A stretch of DNA of 64,000 nucleotides. It comes from Herbaspirillum sp. ST 5-3 (GTDB taxonomy: Bacteria; Pseudomonadota; Gammaproteobacteria; Burkholderiales; Burkholderiaceae_D). This document shows positions 42,006 to 53,630 of this stretch, one piece after another. Below the pieces are notes generated by a model. It ran no database searches. It was not told where the DNA came from and saw only the letters and a list, made by a program, of their open reading frames with translations. The stretch spans positions 678,463 to 742,462 of the forward strand of contig NZ_STGI01000001.1 in the NCBI RefSeq assembly GCF_004804275.1. The letters are read 5' to 3'. Position 1 is the stretch's first letter. Every line of letters starts with the position of its first letter. The translations under genes and the position numbers were made by a program.

Positions 42006-42428
42006 ATGCAACAAGAGCTGAGTCATTCAAGTACCGTGGTGATATCCGCGGTCGATCGGCGTCGTCTTCGGAAGCTGCTGGCATCCGAAAAGCCGGAACA
42101 ATCACATGCGTCGACTTTGCTTCATCAAAAACTTGCACTGGCCCGTATCCTCGCGCCGGAGGCGATGCCGCCGGATGTCGTGACGATGAACTCTCGCGTG
42201 CTGATGCTGGAGATCGATAGCCAGGCCGAATATGGATTTACGCTTTCGTATCCGTGGCTCGCAACCGATCCAGGCAATATTTCGGTCCTTGCTCCGGTCG
42301 GCGCCGCAGTACTTGGGCTTGCGCGCGGACAGGAAATCTATTGGCGAAGACGTAGCGGCCGTCTGACTGGCATGCGGGTGCTGACTATCCTCTATCAGCC
42401 GGAAGCCTGTGGCGATTTTGACCTTTGA
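42006..42428 (+). CDS. rnk: Rnk, regulator of nucleoside diphosphate kinase
   Basis: A 140-residue Rnk with the canonical pattern PPDVVTMNSRVLM, ISVLAPVGAAVLGL and LTILYQPEACGDF. Rnk binds RNA polymerase through its GreA-like C-terminal domain. The start at 42006 follows GGAGG by five bases; the ATG 12 bases earlier contains that ribosome site and is rejected. It is the second GreA-C-type protein in this operon, 47 bases after the HemD-like gene. Confidence 0.9.
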   Translation: MQQELSHSSTVVISAVDRRRLRKLLASEKPEQSHASTLLHQKLALARILAPEAMPPDVVTMNSRVLMLEIDSQAEYGFTLSYPWLATDPGNISVLAPVGAAVLGLARGQEIYWRRRSGRLTGMRVLTILYQPEACGDFDL

Positions 42429-42510
42429 TGGCGGTGCAACGATGACAGGCATCGCCTGCGACAAAAACCATTCCCTTGTTCCATCACAGCGTGAAGCAGG
42501 AGATCACACC

Positions 42511-43542
42511 ATGACTCGAATAATCGAAGGAAAGCCCTATGCAATCGGGGAAGCACTTGGACGATTGGGTAGGCATGCCATCAAGGGACTGCTTGAGTGC
42601 GCGGACTGGCAACGCCTGCAGAAGTGGCGCGGAGGCCGCGTGCTTTGCAGGCTGATCGACCGGACGAAAAAAACCTTTCCCGCATATTGGGACGAAATTT
42701 GCGGCATGGGCGCAGGTCTGGGAATGGATCCCGCGGACGTGTTCTTGTGGAATTGCCGATGCGACCTTCTTGCCGCGACCGGCATTGCCAGCAGCTCGAT
42801 CGCGATCAACCGATTGGGCGCCGGACTGGTCGCGCAAAATCTGTGCGACCAGTCCGACCTCGCCAGCGCCAGCGAAGTCCTCGACATCCGGCCGGAAGGT
42901 AAACCCGGTTTTCTGGCCTTGTCCATGCCCGGCTGCCTTCCGGGTTTTGGGTGCGCCGCGAATCGTGCCGGAATTGTTCAGATTGTCGACAATATCGAGG
43001 GCGGAGAATTCAGCTTCGGAATCCCGAGCGCCGTCATCGCGCGCGCCGTGCTCGATACCAGTTCGCTCGGAGATGCGATCGAGCTGGCCATCGAGATCGA
43101 GCGCGTCGGCTCGTGTCACCACATCCTGGCTGCCGCCGGGGAATTCGTGATGGTTGGCATTGAAGCGGATTCCTTCGATTCCACGCTTGTGCCGATTTCC
43201 AATAAATACTGGCACACCAACCATCTGCTGAGAACAGGCACTGCGGACTATGCACGTCCACGACAAGCATCCGTCGATCGGCACAGGAAGCTGGGAAAGC
43301 TGCTTGAGCAGATGCCGTCACACCCCATGCCGGAAGACGTTCTGTCCCTCCTGGATTCGTCCATCAGCGGGCCATGCGATCTGTCTGGCGGCAGAGAGGT
43401 CTTGATCCCGGCCGAAGGGAATGCCGGGACCGCTTTCTTCAAGATTACGCAAGAGCAGATACACGTCTCGCTGCTTCGTCCATGTGACGCTGATGTCACG
43501 AATCACCTGATCGAAGTGGAAGACCGCGTGCGGCTGCAATGA
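42511..43542 (+). CDS. C45-family Ntn-hydrolase (acyl-CoA:6-APA acyltransferase-like)
   Basis: A 343-residue protein of the AAT/C45 group, which become active by self-cleavage to expose an N-terminal Cys. FLWNCRCDLLAATG places the nucleophile at Cys82 or, more likely, Cys84, and the following GAGLVAQNLC corresponds to the family's rN-D segment, here with Cys instead of the usual Asp. Known members cleave or transfer amide-bound acyl groups. AGGAG stands eight bases before ATG 42511. It follows rnk by 82 bases and lies between the two oxoprolinase-like genes, which also act on amides; a shared pathway is only an inference. Confidence 0.8.
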   Translation: MTRIIEGKPYAIGEALGRLGRHAIKGLLECADWQRLQKWRGGRVLCRLIDRTKKTFPAYWDEICGMGAGLGMDPADVFLWNCRCDLLAATGIASSSIAINRLGAGLVAQNLCDQSDLASASEVLDIRPEGKPGFLALSMPGCLPGFGCAANRAGIVQIVDNIEGGEFSFGIPSAVIARAVLDTSSLGDAIELAIEIERVGSCHHILAAAGEFVMVGIEADSFDSTLVPISNKYWHTNHLLRTGTADYARPRQASVDRHRKLGKLLEQMPSHPMPEDVLSLLDSSISGPCDLSGGREVLIPAEGNAGTAFFKITQEQIHVSLLRPCDADVTNHLIEVEDRVRLQ

Positions 43543-43867
43543 GCAAGCATGGTGCCGCGGCGAGGCGCGGCACTGCTCGTACGCGCTGTCTCGTTGACCC
43601 TTCGAGCGTTACCACCAGCTGCGCCTCGGTGACGTAAGAGCCTCCAGCATTTGACCTTCCCAACCCGGCATCATGCCTGAGAGGGTGGACGGAGGTGCCC
43701 TGCAAGCAGAATTCGAAAATGCGACTCAGAAAGGACAGCATCAAGGTCATTCAATGATTGATGCGGATTCTTCCTTGTCAGCATTATCATGGCGGCTTTG
43801 CGCGCAATTTATCCAGCGCCAGGCAGATCCATCCTGTCACCGGCACCAAACGTAAAGGGAATTTCTG
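43543..43867. other. 325-bp intergenic region of unknown content
   Basis: Contains several short GC-rich inverted segments (for example CGGCATCATGCCTG and AGCCTCC/GGAGG) around 43640-43710 and no convincing ORF. The end (AAAGGGA at 43855-43861) is the ribosome site of the next gene. On the minus strand it has CTCTCAGG and CTGGAGG elements reminiscent of glycine riboswitches, but the conserved core is not complete. Confidence 0.35.
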
Positions 43868-44695
43868 ATGAGGGCATCAAAATCACCAAAACTGCATTTC
43901 GCCATCATGATCATGATCGTCCTTGTCTGGCTAATGGCCTATCCAATCGCAAGGAGCCTCGTGCCAGACACCACTTTTAGCGAGCCATTTGACAAGATAT
44001 ATAACGGGCTCAATGTCCTGTTCACCGCGCTAGCCTTTGGCGGGGTGATCAGCACCCTGTTGTTTCAGGTCGAGGAATCGAAAGTCGCCCGGCGCGAGGA
44101 GATTGAACGCTCCATTTTCGAACTGTTTCAGACCTTCACCAGCCTGGAGTTCCAGCACGTCAAGGATTGTTCTTTCCGTGCACTTCTGGCGGCAGTCAAA
44201 AATCGCGAATACGCCGAATTCCTGGCGAGCCGCCTGTTTGTCGTTGAGCAGCTGCCGTTCCCTGTTGCCAGCACCGCCACCCTGTGCGAATTGGACGAAG
44301 CGAAGAAGAACAAAAGCGAAGAGGACATGGTTCATGCTGACCGCGCCGATCGCCTCATGCTAGACAACATGCTCAATTTCTTTGCCATGCTTGCACAGCG
44401 CGAGTCCTCCGCAACTGTCATCAAACACTGTGACTTCGCCTACGACTGGTGGCGGCCGGTGCTTTGGCTCATCGGTCAATTACAGCAGGAGCGCTACGCC
44501 TCATCTGAAGTGATCCGCAAGTACTGCAAGAATCAGCTTATCGTCGTTACCCTGAAATCGCTGGACAGCATCTACGGGCATGGCCCGCTCAACACCCGTG
44601 AGGAAATCTGGGAGTACATCACCCACCATCCAAAGCTAATCGCATTCGGACTGGATCACCGTTTCCAGGCGCTTACTGGCTGCAAGGCCGGCTAA
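43868..44695 (+). CDS. Membrane protein, possibly AbiC-like
   Basis: A 275-residue protein not firmly recognised. Two N-terminal TM helices (about 11-30 and 48-68) are followed by a charged helix (VEESKVARREEIERSIFEL) and a long cytoplasmic helical domain. This layout is shared with putative phage abortive infection proteins of the AbiC type, but I see no diagnostic motif. AAAGGGA lies seven bases before the ATG. Base composition is lower in GC than the flanking oxoprolinase genes. It stands alone between a 325-bp gap and a strong hairpin, which suggests a separate acquisition. Confidence 0.6.
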   Translation: MRASKSPKLHFAIMIMIVLVWLMAYPIARSLVPDTTFSEPFDKIYNGLNVLFTALAFGGVISTLLFQVEESKVARREEIERSIFELFQTFTSLEFQHVKDCSFRALLAAVKNREYAEFLASRLFVVEQLPFPVASTATLCELDEAKKNKSEEDMVHADRADRLMLDNMLNFFAMLAQRESSATVIKHCDFAYDWWRPVLWLIGQLQQERYASSEVIRKYCKNQLIVVTLKSLDSIYGHGPLNTREEIWEYITHHPKLIAFGLDHRFQALTGCKAG

Positions 44696-44875
44696 GTCGC
44701 GATCAGCGAAAATAGGCTGGCCGAATTTGATGCTGGCGTTGGCCTCTGTTTCGTTGGTTCATCTGGTTAGATGATCGCTTTCTGACGAAATTTGTTTCCG
44801 CCAAGGGGCGACTGGCGTCGATCAAGACATCATCAGGCACAAGCGCGTTCCTTTTCGTGCCTTCTGGTCGACTGA

Positions 44876-44913
44876 CAGCTGTAGCGACGGGAATTGTGCC
44901 GTCGCTACAGCTG
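44876..44913. terminator. Strong hairpin between convergent genes
   Basis: Perfect 15-bp inverted repeat CAGCTGTAGCGACGG/CCGTCGCTACAGCTG with an eight-base loop, 16 bases from the 3' end of the oxoprolinase-like gene. There is no T run on either side. It may end transcription from both directions or be a REP-like unit. Confidence 0.55.
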
Positions 44914-44929
44914 CCATCAACGCCCAGCG

Positions 44930-48616
<3,687 letters not shown>

Positions 48617-48628
48617 GGTGTCGCCTTT

Positions 48629-48811
48629 CTAAAAGGAAGAGGCCGCGCGCGCGGCATGAACATTGAGTCCGGACAGCTCGCGCAATGACGCGAGTTCCTT
48701 CAGGGTGGTCTGCATTGCATGGATTGCGGCCGGCCGGCGACCGCTGAAAACGCTCTCCACCGGATTGCCGACCGAATGGCGCCTGCTGCGGCAGGCCTGG
48801 TCTTTTGTCAT
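48629..48811 (-). CDS. Small protein leading the oxoprolinase copy 2 transcript
   Basis: A 60-residue basic ORF ending 12 bases before the oxoprolinase start. AAGGAG stands nine bases before its ATG, stronger than the site of the big gene. It is rich in Arg, Ala and Ser, has no signal peptide, and ends in a helical stretch (MQTTLKELASLRELSGLNV). No family recognised. It could be a real small protein or a translated leader coupling translation to the large gene. Confidence 0.55.
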   Translation of the reverse strand: MTKDQACRSRRHSVGNPVESVFSGRRPAAIHAMQTTLKELASLRELSGLNVHAARAASSF

Positions 48812-48983
48812 TTCTTCTGTCTCCTTGTGCGCCGCCGATGGGCCGGCGACTCCTTGATTGATTTAATTTATCGACGACACATCTTCTTTTCATCGACGAT
48901 TTATTTATAATTTGTTGACATATTACAGATTAAAATACTAAGATTCAAGAAAAAAGAGCAGGAACACATCAAAGGAGACAGGC
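48812..48983. promoter_or_regulatory. Divergent promoter region of module 2
   Basis: AT-rich region between the small ORF and the first dctP. ATCGACGA occurs twice in direct orientation at 48870 and 48892, exactly 22 bases apart, which would place a bound dimer on one helix face. A consensus TTGACA at 48915-48920 reads toward dctP, with TACTAA 15 bases on as a weak -10. On the minus strand TTATAAAT near 48905 is a possible -10, which puts the repeats at the start of that transcript. Confidence 0.5.
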
Positions 48984-50003
48984 ATGAAAACGATCCAAAG
49001 GGTGATGCGCCGGTTGGGAAAAGGCCTCTTTTTGGGCTTCTTTTTCACTCTGGCAATGCCGACGGGAGTGGCGCAAGCCGGCGCCGTGCATGTCGATCTT
49101 GCGACCGCCTACGGTGCCGACAACTTTCACACGCGCAACCTGCAGCAATTCGCCGATGACACGAGAAAGCTGACAAACGGACAAGTCGATTTCGCGATCC
49201 ACGCGGGCGGCAGCCTGCTGAAGCCGACCGACATCTATGCCGGCGTGCGCATGGGAAAAGCCGGCGCGGGGGAAGTGATCATGTCGAGCCTGTCGAAGGA
49301 ACATGTCCTGTTCGGCATTGATGCCCTGCCCTTCATCGTGGCCGGCTATGAGGATGCGCGCCGACTGTGGGCGGCATCGCGTCCTGCCATGGAAAAGCTG
49401 CTGCATGAGCAAGGCCTGCAACTCTTGTACGCCGTGCCCTGGCCGCCGCAGAACCTGTATTCGCGGCGCGAAATCGGCACGATGAAGGACTTCAAGGGAC
49501 TGAGCATGCGCAGTTACGGTCCGGCCACCGAACGCATCGCGGAACTGATCGGCGCAAGACCCATGACCATCCAGGCGGTCGACCTGGAAAAGGCGATCGC
49601 GGAAGAGAGGCTGGATCTGATGCTCACCTCCAGCAGCACCGGCGTCGATACCAGGGCATGGTCCTCGCTGAAGCACTACTACAAGGTCAGCGCCTGGATT
49701 CCCAAGAACATGGTCTTCATCGACCGCAAGCTGTACGACGGTCTCGATACCCGCACACGCGAAAAGCTGGTCGAAGCAGCGCGCGCAGCGGAAGAGCGCG
49801 GCTGGCGGCTCAGCCAGGAAAGCAATCAGAGCGCGGAAAACCAGCTCGCCGCCAACAAGGTCAGCGTCTCGACCATCGATTTCATCATCAGAAGTTATCT
49901 CGATCGGCTCGGCGAAACGCTCGCGCGCGAGTGGCTGAAAAAAGCCGGCAACGATGAATTGAGCGTGCTGCTGAAGTACACCACCGAGCGCTCCGCACGG
50001 TGA
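48984..50003 (+). CDS. dctP: TRAP transporter substrate-binding protein DctP (module 2, diverged copy)
   Basis: A 339-residue periplasmic binding protein with a signal peptide (cleavage near VAQAGA). The DctP fold is evident (ATAYGADNFHTRNLQQFADD, LSMRSYGPATERIAELIGA with the carboxylate-binding Arg). It is clearly more diverged than the DctP encoded right after it, and its C-terminus differs. AAGGAG lies six bases before the ATG. It is the first of two binding-protein genes in the operon, so the same permease may serve two ligands or one copy may act as a sensor. Confidence 0.92.
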   Translation: MKTIQRVMRRLGKGLFLGFFFTLAMPTGVAQAGAVHVDLATAYGADNFHTRNLQQFADDTRKLTNGQVDFAIHAGGSLLKPTDIYAGVRMGKAGAGEVIMSSLSKEHVLFGIDALPFIVAGYEDARRLWAASRPAMEKLLHEQGLQLLYAVPWPPQNLYSRREIGTMKDFKGLSMRSYGPATERIAELIGARPMTIQAVDLEKAIAEERLDLMLTSSSTGVDTRAWSSLKHYYKVSAWIPKNMVFIDRKLYDGLDTRTREKLVEAARAAEERGWRLSQESNQSAENQLAANKVSVSTIDFIIRSYLDRLGETLAREWLKKAGNDELSVLLKYTTERSAR

Positions 50004-50059
50004 CACTCCATCCGGCACATATTCGCAACAAGCTTCATTCCAATTTCAAGGAAACTTTC

Positions 50060-51034
50060 ATGAAACCGCTACGCCAATTTCTCGTCATCGCCGCATTGGC
50101 GGCCGCAACGCACGCAGCGCACGCCGAGAGCAAATGGGACTTCCCGACTGCCTATCCGCCGAGCAGCTTCCATACCGAGAACATCCAGCAGTTCGCCAAC
50201 GAGATCGACAAGACCACCGGCGGCAAGCTGAAGATGACGATCCATTCCAACGGATCGCTGTACAAGGCCAATGAAATCAAGCGCGCGGTGCAGACCGGCC
50301 AGGCGCAGATCGGCGAAATCCTGCTGTCCGGCGCGGCCAATGAAAACCCGCTGTACGGCGTGGACTCGATTCCCTTCCTCGCCACCAGCTATGCGGAAGC
50401 GAAGAAGCTGGCAAGCGCCGCGCGCCCGGCCACCGAAAAACTGCTCGCCGCGCAAGGCATAAAGCTGCTCTACGTCTCACCCTGGCCGCCGCAGGGACTG
50501 TTCTCGATCAAGCCGGTCAATTCGCTGACCGATCTGCGCAGCACCAAGATGCGTGCCTACAACCCGGCCACCAATCGCATCGCGCAACTGGCGAAGGCGC
50601 AGCCGACCACCATCCAGTTGTCCGAGCTGGGCCAGGCGCTGGCCACCGGCGCAGTCGACAACTTCCTGACATCGACCGCGAGCGGCATCGAGAACAAGCT
50701 GTATGAGCAGACCAAATACTTCTACGACATCAATGCCTGGGTGCCGAAAAATGCCGTGATCGTCAGCCAGAAATCCTTCGACGCGCTCGACAAGGCATCG
50801 CAGGAAGCCGTGCTGAAAGCGGCGCAGGCCGCCGAGGCCCGTGCATGGAAGATCAGCGAAGAAAAAGACCAGGAGTACGCGAAGCAGCTCGCCGCCAACG
50901 GCATGAAGGTCGCAAGCCCGAATGCGCAGTTCAAGACGGAACTGCAAACGATAGGCGCAACCATGACCGCCGAATGGATGAAGTCGGCCAGCGCCGAGGC
51001 GCGCCAGGTCATCGATACCTACAAGCAGAAATAA
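50060..51034 (+). CDS. dctP: TRAP transporter substrate-binding protein DctP (module 2)
   Basis: A 324-residue binding protein with a signal peptide ending in AHA, very similar to the DctP of module 1 (NENPLYGVDSIPFLATSY, YVSPWPPQGLFSIKPV). The conserved Arg lies in STKMRAYNPATNRIAQL. The start follows AAGGAA by eight bases; a longer in-frame reading would overlap the previous gene and remove the signal peptide. A hairpin follows the gene. Confidence 0.94.
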   Translation: MKPLRQFLVIAALAAATHAAHAESKWDFPTAYPPSSFHTENIQQFANEIDKTTGGKLKMTIHSNGSLYKANEIKRAVQTGQAQIGEILLSGAANENPLYGVDSIPFLATSYAEAKKLASAARPATEKLLAAQGIKLLYVSPWPPQGLFSIKPVNSLTDLRSTKMRAYNPATNRIAQLAKAQPTTIQLSELGQALATGAVDNFLTSTASGIENKLYEQTKYFYDINAWVPKNAVIVSQKSFDALDKASQEAVLKAAQAAEARAWKISEEKDQEYAKQLAANGMKVASPNAQFKTELQTIGATMTAEWMKSASAEARQVIDTYKQK

Positions 51035-51045
51035 GCACAGGCCAC

Positions 51046-51070
51046 GGGCCGTTTGCTATCGCCGCGGCCC
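51046..51070 (+). other. Stem-loop between dctP and dctQ (module 2)
   Basis: GGGCCG/CGGCCC with a 13-base loop and no T run. It occupies the same operon position as the hairpin in module 1, consistent with a role in keeping the dctP message more stable than the permease part. Confidence 0.45.
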
Positions 51071-51092
51071 GCCATTATTCAAGGAGACAAAC

Positions 51093-51605
51093 ATGACGCG
51101 TCTACTCGACGGATTCTATCGGTCGCTGCTGTATCTCGCGGCCCTCTTCATGATCGCGACGCTGGCCGTGATCCTGCTCGGTGTGGCCGGGCGACAGTTC
51201 AATTTTGACGTGCCGGGGCTGGATGCCTATGCCGGCTACTCGATCGCCGCCGCACTGTTTCTCGCGATGCCGGCGACGCTGCGCAACGGCGACCATATCC
51301 GCGTGACACTGATCCTCAACAAGCTCGAAGGCAATGCGCGCAAGCTGGCCGACTACTGGTGCCTGATCGCTGCATCCGGCCTGGCCCTGTATCTCGCCTA
51401 CTTCTCGCTGCGCCTGGTGTGGCTCTCGTATGTCACGAATGACGTATCGCCGGGCAGCGATGCCACGCCGCTGTGGATTCCGCAGATCGCGATGGCGCTC
51501 GGCAGTGTCGGACTGGCACTCGCCTTCATCGAAGACCTGGCGCTCAAGCTGCTGGACCAGGAACGCATCCTGATGCCAGGCGCCGAGATGGCCCGCACCG
51601 AATAA
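51093..51605 (+). CDS. dctQ: TRAP transporter small permease DctQ (module 2)
   Basis: A 170-residue four-TM DctQ protein (LDAYAGYSIAAALFLAMPATL, NGDHIRVTLILNKLEG, SDATPLWIPQIAMALG). AAGGAG lies five bases before its ATG, and dctM follows after 17 bases. It parallels the DctQ of module 1. Confidence 0.93.
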   Translation: MTRLLDGFYRSLLYLAALFMIATLAVILLGVAGRQFNFDVPGLDAYAGYSIAAALFLAMPATLRNGDHIRVTLILNKLEGNARKLADYWCLIAASGLALYLAYFSLRLVWLSYVTNDVSPGSDATPLWIPQIAMALGSVGLALAFIEDLALKLLDQERILMPGAEMARTE

Positions 51606-51622
51606 ACCGAACGGAGAACACC

Positions 51623-52918
51623 ATGGAAATCTTCATTGCCGTACTGCTGATCGGCGTCATGCTGGCGGTCCTCGGCTCCGGTCTGTGGATCGGGCTGTCC
51701 CTGCTCGGCGTCGCCGTCTTCGGGATGGAAATGCTCACCAGCCGTCCCGCCGGCGACAGCATGGCGCTCACCATCTGGGGCTCGACCTCGAGCTGGACAT
51801 TGACCGCGCTGCCCTTGTTCCTGTGGATGGGCGAAATCCTGTTCCGCAGCAAGCTGTCCGAAGACATGTTCAAGGGCCTTGCGCCGTGGCTGGAACGCCT
51901 GCCCGGCCGCCTGCTGCATGTGAACATCATCGGCTGCACCATCTTCGCCGCGGTGTCCGGTTCGTCCGCCGCGACCTGTGCCACCATCGGCAAGATCGCT
52001 TTGCCGGAACTGAAGAAACGCGGCTATCCGGAAGACATCACGCTCGGCACGCTGGCCGGCGCCGGCACGCTCGGGCTGCTGATTCCGCCGTCCATCATCA
52101 TGATCGTCTACGGCGTCGCCGCCAATGTGTCGATCGCCGATCTGTTCATCGCCGGGGTGATGCCGGGCCTGTTGCTGGCGGTGCTGTTCATGGGCTATGT
52201 CATGTTGTGGGCCTTGCGGCATCCGGACGCCATTCCGGCCGCCGGCGCATCGACCAGCTTCGCCGAGAAGATCTATGCGTCGCGCCATCTGATCCCGGTC
52301 GTGACGCTGATCGTCGCGGTGCTGGGTTCGATTTATTCGGGCGTGGCCACCGCGACCGAAGCGGCGGCATTCGGCGTGGCCGGCGCATTGATCCTGGCGC
52401 GCGTGGAAGGCTCGCTGACCTGGGCCGTCTTCGCCGACGGCTTGATCGGCGCTACTCGCGTCTATTGCATGATCGGCCTGATCCTTGCCGGTGCCGCCTT
52501 CCTCACCTTGTCGATGGGCTTCATCGGCTTGCCGCGCCACCTGGCGGAATTCGTCGGCACGCTCAACCTGTCGCCCTTCATGCTGATCCTGGTATTGATG
52601 GTGCTGTTCGTCGTGCTCGGCTGCTTCCTCGACGGCATTTCGATCGTGGTGCTGACCATCTCGGTGCTGCTGCCAACGGTACAGAAAGCGGGCATCGACC
52701 TGATCTGGTTCGGCATCTTCATCGTGCTGGTGGTCGAGATGGCGCAGATCACGCCGCCGGTCGGCTTCAACCTGTTCGTGCTGCAGGGCTTGACCAAGCG
52801 GGAAATCAGCCACATTGCGAAAACCGCGTTCCCCATGTTCCTGCTCATGGTGGCGGCGGTGCTGCTGGTTTACTTCTTCCCCGACATCGTCACCGCCCTG
52901 CCCGCCAAAATGAAGTAA
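51623..52918 (+). CDS. dctM: TRAP transporter large permease DctM (module 2)
   Basis: A 431-residue, 12-TM permease with the same signatures as the module 1 protein (GSSAATCATIGKIALPEL, GLLIPPSIIMIVYG, FLDGISIVVLTISVLLP). CGGAGA precedes the ATG at 51623; an upstream in-frame reading would overlap dctQ and is rejected. Last gene of the transporter operon. Confidence 0.95.
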   Translation: MEIFIAVLLIGVMLAVLGSGLWIGLSLLGVAVFGMEMLTSRPAGDSMALTIWGSTSSWTLTALPLFLWMGEILFRSKLSEDMFKGLAPWLERLPGRLLHVNIIGCTIFAAVSGSSAATCATIGKIALPELKKRGYPEDITLGTLAGAGTLGLLIPPSIIMIVYGVAANVSIADLFIAGVMPGLLLAVLFMGYVMLWALRHPDAIPAAGASTSFAEKIYASRHLIPVVTLIVAVLGSIYSGVATATEAAAFGVAGALILARVEGSLTWAVFADGLIGATRVYCMIGLILAGAAFLTLSMGFIGLPRHLAEFVGTLNLSPFMLILVLMVLFVVLGCFLDGISIVVLTISVLLPTVQKAGIDLIWFGIFIVLVVEMAQITPPVGFNLFVLQGLTKREISHIAKTAFPMFLLMVAAVLLVYFFPDIVTALPAKMK

Positions 52919-53066
52919 GGGCGGTTCACGCGTGAAAGGCGCGGCTTGCCGGCGATGTCTCTGCCGGCAGGCCGCCATCCAGGCATTGTGGCAATGGCGC
53001 CCCGGATAATATACTGCTCACCTGACAGCCATCACTCACGCCGCACCGATTATCCGGAGTCCCGCA

Positions 53067-53627
53067 ATGACGAAAGAAAAGAGCCCGTCGGACAACCCGA
53101 CCGCCACCTCCCCCACACCGGCCTCCAAAGTGCCCATCGTCTCGTCGTCCCATCTCGCCTCCGGCAAAAGCACCGAACTGAGCGAGTTCGAATTCGGCCT
53201 CATCATTGCCAGCAACGCATTCAACCGCTGGGCGGTGCGCTGCATGATGGCGTGCGGCATGAAGGACATGACCATCACCGACGTACTGGTTCTGCATCAC
53301 ATCAACCATCGCGCGCGTGAAAAGAAACTGGCCGACATCGCCTTCACGCTCAATATCGAAGACACGCACGTGGTCAACTACTCGCTGAAGAAACTGCTGG
53401 CGCTGGGATTGGTGCAGACAGAACGACGCGGCAAGGAAGTGCTGTACTCGACAAACGATCGCGGCCGCGACCTGTGCAAGCGCTATTTCGAAATCCGCGA
53501 ACAGGTGCTGGTATCGAGCCTGAGCGGCGACGGCACCGAGAGTTTCGAGCTGGCCGAACTGGCGCGCTTCCTGCGCATGCTGTCCGGGCTGTACGACCAG
53601 GCAGCGCGCTCGGCGACGTCGCTGTAA
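53067..53627 (+). CDS. MarR-type winged-helix regulator
   Basis: A 186-residue predicted regulator of the MarR-like group known as COG5631. The N-terminal 45 residues are Ser/Pro-rich and probably disordered. The winged helix spans about 80-145 (KKLADIAFTLNIEDTHVVNY, SLKKLLALGLVQTERRGKEVLY). It is encoded just after the second TRAP operon on the same strand and is the only candidate local regulator of the two oxoprolinase modules. Its ATG comes after a 148-bp gap, so it may have its own promoter. It ends three bases before the convergent Crp-family gene. Confidence 0.85.
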   Translation: MTKEKSPSDNPTATSPTPASKVPIVSSSHLASGKSTELSEFEFGLIIASNAFNRWAVRCMMACGMKDMTITDVLVLHHINHRAREKKLADIAFTLNIEDTHVVNYSLKKLLALGLVQTERRGKEVLYSTNDRGRDLCKRYFEIREQVLVSSLSGDGTESFELAELARFLRMLSGLYDQAARSATSL

Positions 53628-53630
53628 TTT

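Noticed and set aside
39940..42428. Transmissible locus of stress tolerance (heat-resistance island)
   Set aside because: No small heat-shock proteins, ClpK or FtsH-type genes accompany the GrpE-like gene.
43600..43720. Glycine riboswitch on the minus strand
   Set aside because: CTCTCAGG and CTGGAGG are present but the GCCGAAGG core and tandem aptamer order are not, and no gcv or glycine transport gene follows.
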